Below, piece by piece: positions 33,516-37,335 of a stretch of DNA of 37,335 bases. Numbering within the stretch: the stretch's first letter is position 1; the number at the start of each line of letters is the position of its first letter. This stretch comes from Edaphobacter aggregans (GTDB lineage Bacteria > Acidobacteriota > Terriglobia > Terriglobales > Acidobacteriaceae): assembly GCA_022736715.1 (NCBI GenBank), contig DZDJ01000009.1, forward strand, positions 1-37,335. Direction: 5' to 3'. The notes beneath the pieces were generated by a model. It did not search any database and was not told where the DNA came from. It worked only from the letters and a program-made list of their open reading frames with translations. Both the position numbers and the translations under genes were made by a program.

Positions 33516-34754
33516 TCACGCCTTCGCAATCGCCGCCGCAAAGGATGGGTCGGGCGCAAAGACTTCGCTATATCTGCGGTGCAACGGAACGCCGAGTTGA
33601 TCCAGCACGCGTTCCACCGCATTCATAAAGCCAAGTGGCCCACAGTAGTAGTAATCAGCCCCGCCAGATGGTAAGTGGGGACGCAGCGACTCCAGCGAGA
33701 TTCTACCCGCTTCATCGTGATGCAGTCCCGGCACATCTTCAGCCCGCACATTTTCGTAGTACACAACGCCCTTGATGTTACTGCTCTTCTTTTCCAGTTC
33801 GCGCAGCTCGCCGGCAAAAGCATGATGCTCCCGTCCAAGTGCCGCGTGCACAAACAGCACCAGTCGCTGGCCCTGTTCTGCTAGATGCTGCAGCATACAG
33901 ATCGTCGGAGTAATGCCCACACCGCCACTCAGTAGAACCAGCGGGTCCGTCCTGCTGTCGTCCAGCACAAAATTCCCAATCGGCATACTTGCCTGCATTA
34001 CATCGCCTTCTTTCACCGCGTCGTGCAGATAGTTGGAAATCTGACCGTCCGGTGCATCACCCGCATTTCCGCGGGCCGCCTCACGCTTCACACTGATGCG
34101 GTAGAACTGACCATTAGGCACATGGGACAGGCTGTATTGCCGAATCTGGTCGTACGCCGATCCGGGAACATGCACCTTCACTCCAAGATATTGCCCGGGC
34201 CTGAATGTAGGCAGCGGCTTACCGTCTGCCGGAACCAGATAAAACGAGGTGATGCTTTCGCTCTCCTGCTGCCTGCGTTGCACGGTGAAGGCCTTATGGC
34301 CTCTCCAGCCACCTTCCTGTTGTTCGCCTTCGACATGCAGGCTCTCTTCGCGACCAATCATGATTTCCGCAAGCTGACCATACGCTGCAGCCCATGCCTC
34401 AATAATTTCCGGCGTTGCCGCCTCGCCGAGCACCGTGCGAATCGCTCCCAGTAAATGCTCTCCCACAATCGGATAGTGCTCCGGCAGCACCTGCAGACTC
34501 ACATGCTTGTGCGCAATCATGTCCACCATGCCGCCAAGCTGCTCCAGATGATCGATGTGTGCCGCATACGCCAGAATGGACGCAGCTAAACTGCGCGCCT
34601 GGCCACCATCTCTTTGATTTGCAGGATTGAATAGATTGAGAAGTTCCGGGTGGGCCTCAAACATCTGGCGGTAAAACGTCTGCGTAATGGCTTCCCCGTG
34701 CTGCTGTAAAACCGGGACGGTTGCCTGAACAATTAGCTTGTGTTGAGCGAGCAT
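33516..34754 (-). CDS. hmp: Flavohaemoprotein nitric-oxide dioxygenase
   Basis: The 412-residue protein has an N-terminal globin domain with QTFYRQMFEAHPELLNLFN and the proximal histidine in AHKHVSLQVLPEHYPIVGEHLL (parts shown). An FAD domain (RQYSLSH) and an NAD domain (LSGGVGITPT) follow, ending YSEVFAPDPSF. It converts NO and O2 to nitrate in the cytosol. It is slightly longer than typical (about 396-403 residues). AGGAGG precedes the ATG at 34754. The palindrome upstream and the linked Rrf2 gene indicate NO-dependent control. Confidence 0.96.
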   Translation of the reverse strand: MLAQHKLIVQATVPVLQQHGEAITQTFYRQMFEAHPELLNLFNPANQRDGGQARSLAASILAYAAHIDHLEQLGGMVDMIAHKHVSLQVLPEHYPIVGEHLLGAIRTVLGEAATPEIIEAWAAAYGQLAEIMIGREESLHVEGEQQEGGWRGHKAFTVQRRQQESESITSFYLVPADGKPLPTFRPGQYLGVKVHVPGSAYDQIRQYSLSHVPNGQFYRISVKREAARGNAGDAPDGQISNYLHDAVKEGDVMQASMPIGNFVLDDSRTDPLVLLSGGVGITPTICMLQHLAEQGQRLVLFVHAALGREHHAFAGELRELEKKSSNIKGVVYYENVRAEDVPGLHHDEAGRISLESLRPHLPSGGADYYYCGPLGFMNAVERVLDQLGVPLHRRYSEVFAPDPSFAAAIAKA

Positions 34755-34761
34755 GAATCCT

Positions 34762-34802
34762 CCTGTCTTAAATATATATTTAAAATATATATTTAAGACA
34801 GG
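34762..34802. promoter_or_regulatory. NsrR-type operator upstream of hmp
   Basis: Two perfect 20-bp arms, CCTGTCTTAAATATATATTT and its complement, surround one central A, giving a 41-bp palindrome. Its inner part ATATTTAAAATAT has the 11-1-11 shape and TTTnAAA centre of NsrR sites. The inner edge overlaps the hmp ribosome site (AGGAGG), so a bound regulator could also block translation. Confidence 0.8.
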
Positions 34803-34859
34803 CATCCCATCTATTTCATCATTTCGCCTGAATACAACAGCGCTGAGGCCAAAATTTCT

Positions 34860-35753
34860 TTATCCATTCAATGCTTCGCGGATGCGTCCTTTGGCCGCCA
34901 CCAGCTTTGCCTCTGCCGCAGCGCGATGCAGCCCCAGCTTCTGCATCACGATCGCTGTTTTCACCGAACCGGCTTTTTCCAGCAGCGCAGCCGCCGCTGC
35001 CTGGTCCACTCCGGTCGCTTCGGCAATAATGCGCTGCGCGCGGTCCACCAGCTTGGCATTCGTCGGCTTCAGGTTCACCATCAGGTTGCCATACACCAGC
35101 CCGGTGCGAATCATCACACCTGTGCTGATCATGTTCAGCACCAGCTTGGTGGCCGTGCCTGCCTTCATCCGTGTGGACCCGGTCAGAACCTCCGGGCCAA
35201 CGGCTGGCGTAATGGCGATCCCGCTGGCGCGCGCCAGTTCGGAATCCGGCACGCAGCTGAGCCCCACCGTAATCGCGCCGAGCGTGCGTGCATACTCCAC
35301 CGCGCCGAGCACATACGGCGTGCGGCCGCTGGAGGCAATGCCCACCAGCACATCCCCGGCGGTAAAACCATGCGCCTGCAAATCTGCCGCACCCTGTGCG
35401 GGATCATCCTCAGCACGTTCCATGGCGTTGCGCAGCGCGTAATCGCCGCCAGCAATAATGCCCTGCACCAGTTCCGGCGCAACGCTGAAGGTTGGCGGGC
35501 ATTCGGAGGCGTCCAGTACCCCCAGACGGCCCGATGTGCCTGCGCCGATGTAGAAGAGATGGCCGCCCTGCTCCATCTTTTCAACCACCGCATCCACGGC
35601 TTTCGCAATGTTCGGGATTTCACGTTCCACCGCCGCTGCGATTTCGCGGTCCGCAGCGTTGATTACCTGCAACATTTCTGCGGTGGAAAGCTGATCGATG
35701 TTCGTGGAGGACGTGTTTCTGGTTTCTGTAAGAAGATTCGCTAATTTTGACAT
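34860..35753 (-). CDS. murQ: N-acetylmuramic acid 6-phosphate etherase
   Basis: The 297-residue SIS-domain protein has LLTETRNTSSTNIDQL, IGAGTSGRLGVLDASECPPTF (parts shown), the catalytic Glu region ERAEDDP, GIASSGRTPYVLGA and the MurQ signature GPEVLTGSTRMKAGTATKLVLN. It cleaves the lactyl ether of MurNAc-6-phosphate to GlcNAc-6-phosphate during peptidoglycan recycling in the cytosol. This fits with the lytic transglycosylase encoded at 10.1 kb, though they are far apart. The start at 35753 matches family length. Confidence 0.95.
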   Translation of the reverse strand: MSKLANLLTETRNTSSTNIDQLSTAEMLQVINAADREIAAAVEREIPNIAKAVDAVVEKMEQGGHLFYIGAGTSGRLGVLDASECPPTFSVAPELVQGIIAGGDYALRNAMERAEDDPAQGAADLQAHGFTAGDVLVGIASSGRTPYVLGAVEYARTLGAITVGLSCVPDSELARASGIAITPAVGPEVLTGSTRMKAGTATKLVLNMISTGVMIRTGLVYGNLMVNLKPTNAKLVDRAQRIIAEATGVDQAAAAALLEKAGSVKTAIVMQKLGLHRAAAEAKLVAAKGRIREALNG

Positions 35754-35878
35754 ATTCAGGACTGCGCATTTCATCGTCGTGCGCACATGTCCTTATCATC
35801 CACCAGAACCGGACGCACCTCCAAATCGCTCAGGAAAACTGCTCGATTGGAAGCTGCATCTCGTCTGGCCAAAAAGCT

Positions 35879-37231
35879 CTATTTGTCCGGGGAATTCAAA
35901 TCGAGTGGCCCCCGCCTTGCATCCGCTTCGTCGCAATCATGCCAGCCGGGCAACTCCTGCGAACCGGTAATGAGGCGCGCCCCATCCGTGAAGAAGAAGT
36001 ACGTCCACACCCACTCACGAAAGACCGCAAAACGATTGCGGAAACCGATGAGAAAGAAGATATGCACCACCAGCCACACCACCCATGCCGGCAGTCCGTG
36101 CAGGTGCGCCTTGAATGGCCACTCCACTTTGGCCACGGCAGCTTTGCGGCCGATGGTGGCCATGTCGCCCTTATCGAAATAACGAAACGCCGTGCGCGGT
36201 TTACCGGCAAGGTCCCGCGCAATCTCTCGCGCGGCATGGTCGCCCATCTGCATGGCAGGCTGCGCCACACCGGGCACCTGTTTGCCATCCTGCTCTACAT
36301 GCGCAAGATCGCCGCAGACAAAAATCTCCGGATGGCCCTCCGGGTTCAGGTGTGAATCCACCAGCACACAGCCACGCGTGTCCGTTGGCACCTCCAGCAG
36401 CTTGCCCAGCGGCGATGCCTGCACACCCGCGGCCCACAGCGTTACCACTGCATTGATGCGCTCCTCGCCGACCATCACATGTCCCGGTTGCACATCGGTC
36501 ACGTGCGTATTGGTGCGCACTTCCACGCCAAGCTCCGCCAACTGCTCCACGGCCCTGCGCGAGAGGTCCTCCGGATACGCAGCCAGAATGCGCGGCGAGC
36601 CCTCCAGAATAGTGACGCGCGCCTTTGCCGGATCGATGTGGCGAAAATCCTTGCGCATATACAGCTTGGCAATATCAGAGATTGCGCCCGCCAGCTCCAC
36701 ACCGGTGGGCCCGCCACCGATCACCACAAAATTCAGCGGAGGGTGCGTGCCGCACTCCAGCATCTGCCGCTCTGCCAGTTCAAAGGCCAGCAGCACGCGG
36801 CGGCGAATCTCCGTCGCGTCTTCCACGGTCTTCAATCCCGGCGCGAGCCTGGCCCATTCATTGCGGCCAAAATAAGAATGCGTGGAGCCGGTGGCCACAA
36901 TCAGATAGTCATACTCGGCAACAGCACCCGAAGCCAGTTGCACCTGCCGGGCCGCTTTGTCGATGCCGATAGCTTCATCCATCAGCACTTCCGTGTTTTT
37001 GTTGCCGCTCACAATGCTGCGGATCGGCTGGGCAATGTTGGCCGGCGAAAGCACGGCCAGCGCCACCTGATACAGCAGCGGCTGAAACGTATGATGATTG
37101 CGCCGGTCAATCAGCGTGACATCCACTGGCAGTTTTGCCAGCCCCTGCGCTGCGTGGATTCCGGCAAAACCGCCGCCCAGAATCACCACCCGCTTGCGCC
37201 CGCCAGTTCTGCTCACAACAGCAGCCGCCAT
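35879..37231 (-). CDS. ndh: Type II NADH dehydrogenase
   Basis: The 450-residue protein has an FAD Rossmann motif (VVILGGGFAGIHAAQGL), NHHTFQPLLYQVA, the NADH Rossmann motif VVIGGGPTGVELAGAI, and VCGDLAHVEQDGKQVPGVAQPA for flavin binding. A hydrophobic C-terminal part (WVVWLVVHIFFLIGF and WVWTYFFF) anchors it to the membrane. It transfers electrons from NADH to quinone without pumping protons. The ATG at 37231 has GGGG a few nt upstream; a GTG at 37237 is also in frame. Confidence 0.95.
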   Translation of the reverse strand: MAAAVVSRTGGRKRVVILGGGFAGIHAAQGLAKLPVDVTLIDRRNHHTFQPLLYQVALAVLSPANIAQPIRSIVSGNKNTEVLMDEAIGIDKAARQVQLASGAVAEYDYLIVATGSTHSYFGRNEWARLAPGLKTVEDATEIRRRVLLAFELAERQMLECGTHPPLNFVVIGGGPTGVELAGAISDIAKLYMRKDFRHIDPAKARVTILEGSPRILAAYPEDLSRRAVEQLAELGVEVRTNTHVTDVQPGHVMVGEERINAVVTLWAAGVQASPLGKLLEVPTDTRGCVLVDSHLNPEGHPEIFVCGDLAHVEQDGKQVPGVAQPAMQMGDHAAREIARDLAGKPRTAFRYFDKGDMATIGRKAAVAKVEWPFKAHLHGLPAWVVWLVVHIFFLIGFRNRFAVFREWVWTYFFFTDGARLITGSQELPGWHDCDEADARRGPLDLNSPDK

Positions 37232-37278
37232 ACGCACCCCATCTTCGCCTATACCCTATCAGATGCACCGGCCTGTAC

Positions 37279-37335
37279 TGTGGTCACATTAAGCGCTGTG
37301 GTCACATTAAGCGCTGCGGTCACATTAAGCGCTGC
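37279..37335. repeat. 18-bp tandem repeat reaching the window end
   Basis: TGTGGTCACATTAAGCGC starts at 37279 and 37297, with a TGCGG variant at 37315 and the first three bases of a fourth unit at 37333. Each unit holds TCACATTAAG and ends with an AGCGC that pairs with the next GCGCT. The array probably continues beyond the window. Confidence 0.9.

Noticed and set aside
37279-37335. CRISPR array
   Set aside because: Units are directly contiguous at 18 bp with no unique spacers and no cas genes nearby.
1-37335. tRNA, rRNA or known riboswitch genes
   Set aside because: Both strands of the intergenic gaps were read by eye and no cloverleaf with conserved TTCGAnnC-type loop or known aptamer core was seen.

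Overview
The window reads as chromosomal DNA of an Acidobacteriota bacterium, probably class Terriglobia. This is an inference from protein style, GC-rich codon use, several TTG/GTG starts and interspersed palindromic repeats; no rRNA or tRNA gene was seen to confirm it. Gene density is high and most genes are housekeeping.

Layout: 0-3.9 kb holds a VOC-fold protein, a repeat-rich intergenic tract (two perfect 162-bp tandem units plus nested palindromes), aspartate ammonia-lyase, an outer-membrane barrel protein and a monohaem cytochrome c. 4-8.7 kb carries minus-strand genes: a DUF481 protein, an AlaX-type Ala-tRNA editing protein, a MATE exporter and a small zinc-ribbon protein. 8.8-12 kb carries an AT-rich small secreted protein, a HAD phosphatase, a lytic transglycosylase and a flippase-like membrane protein. 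12-15.3 kb is a nucleoside salvage set: cytidine deaminase, pyrimidine-nucleoside phosphorylase and a concentrative nucleoside transporter.

15.45-16.62 kb is the accessory part. An AT-rich two-gene module, whose genes are coupled by a TGATG stop/start overlap, sits between inverted copies of a roughly 39-bp repeat. It encodes a shortened antitoxin-like protein and an unrecognised membrane-anchored protein with a HDETRGC motif and a CxxC pair. This is the best candidate for an undescribed system.

16.7-24.6 kb holds fabG, an XRE regulator, a rhomboid protease, purH, a large TPR protein and a dGTPase-like gene. 24.8-27.4 kb (minus strand) is psd-pssA plus an aspartate-semialdehyde dehydrogenase-like protein that lacks the catalytic cysteine. 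28-30.7 kb is a tightly coupled run meaB-mce-tsaB-rimI. 30.7-33 kb is a divergent tetR/MFS exporter pair around a 22-bp perfect palindrome. 33-34.8 kb is hmp-nsrR, a nitric-oxide detoxification unit behind a 41-bp near-perfect palindrome. The window ends with murQ, a type II NADH dehydrogenase and the start of an 18-bp tandem repeat.
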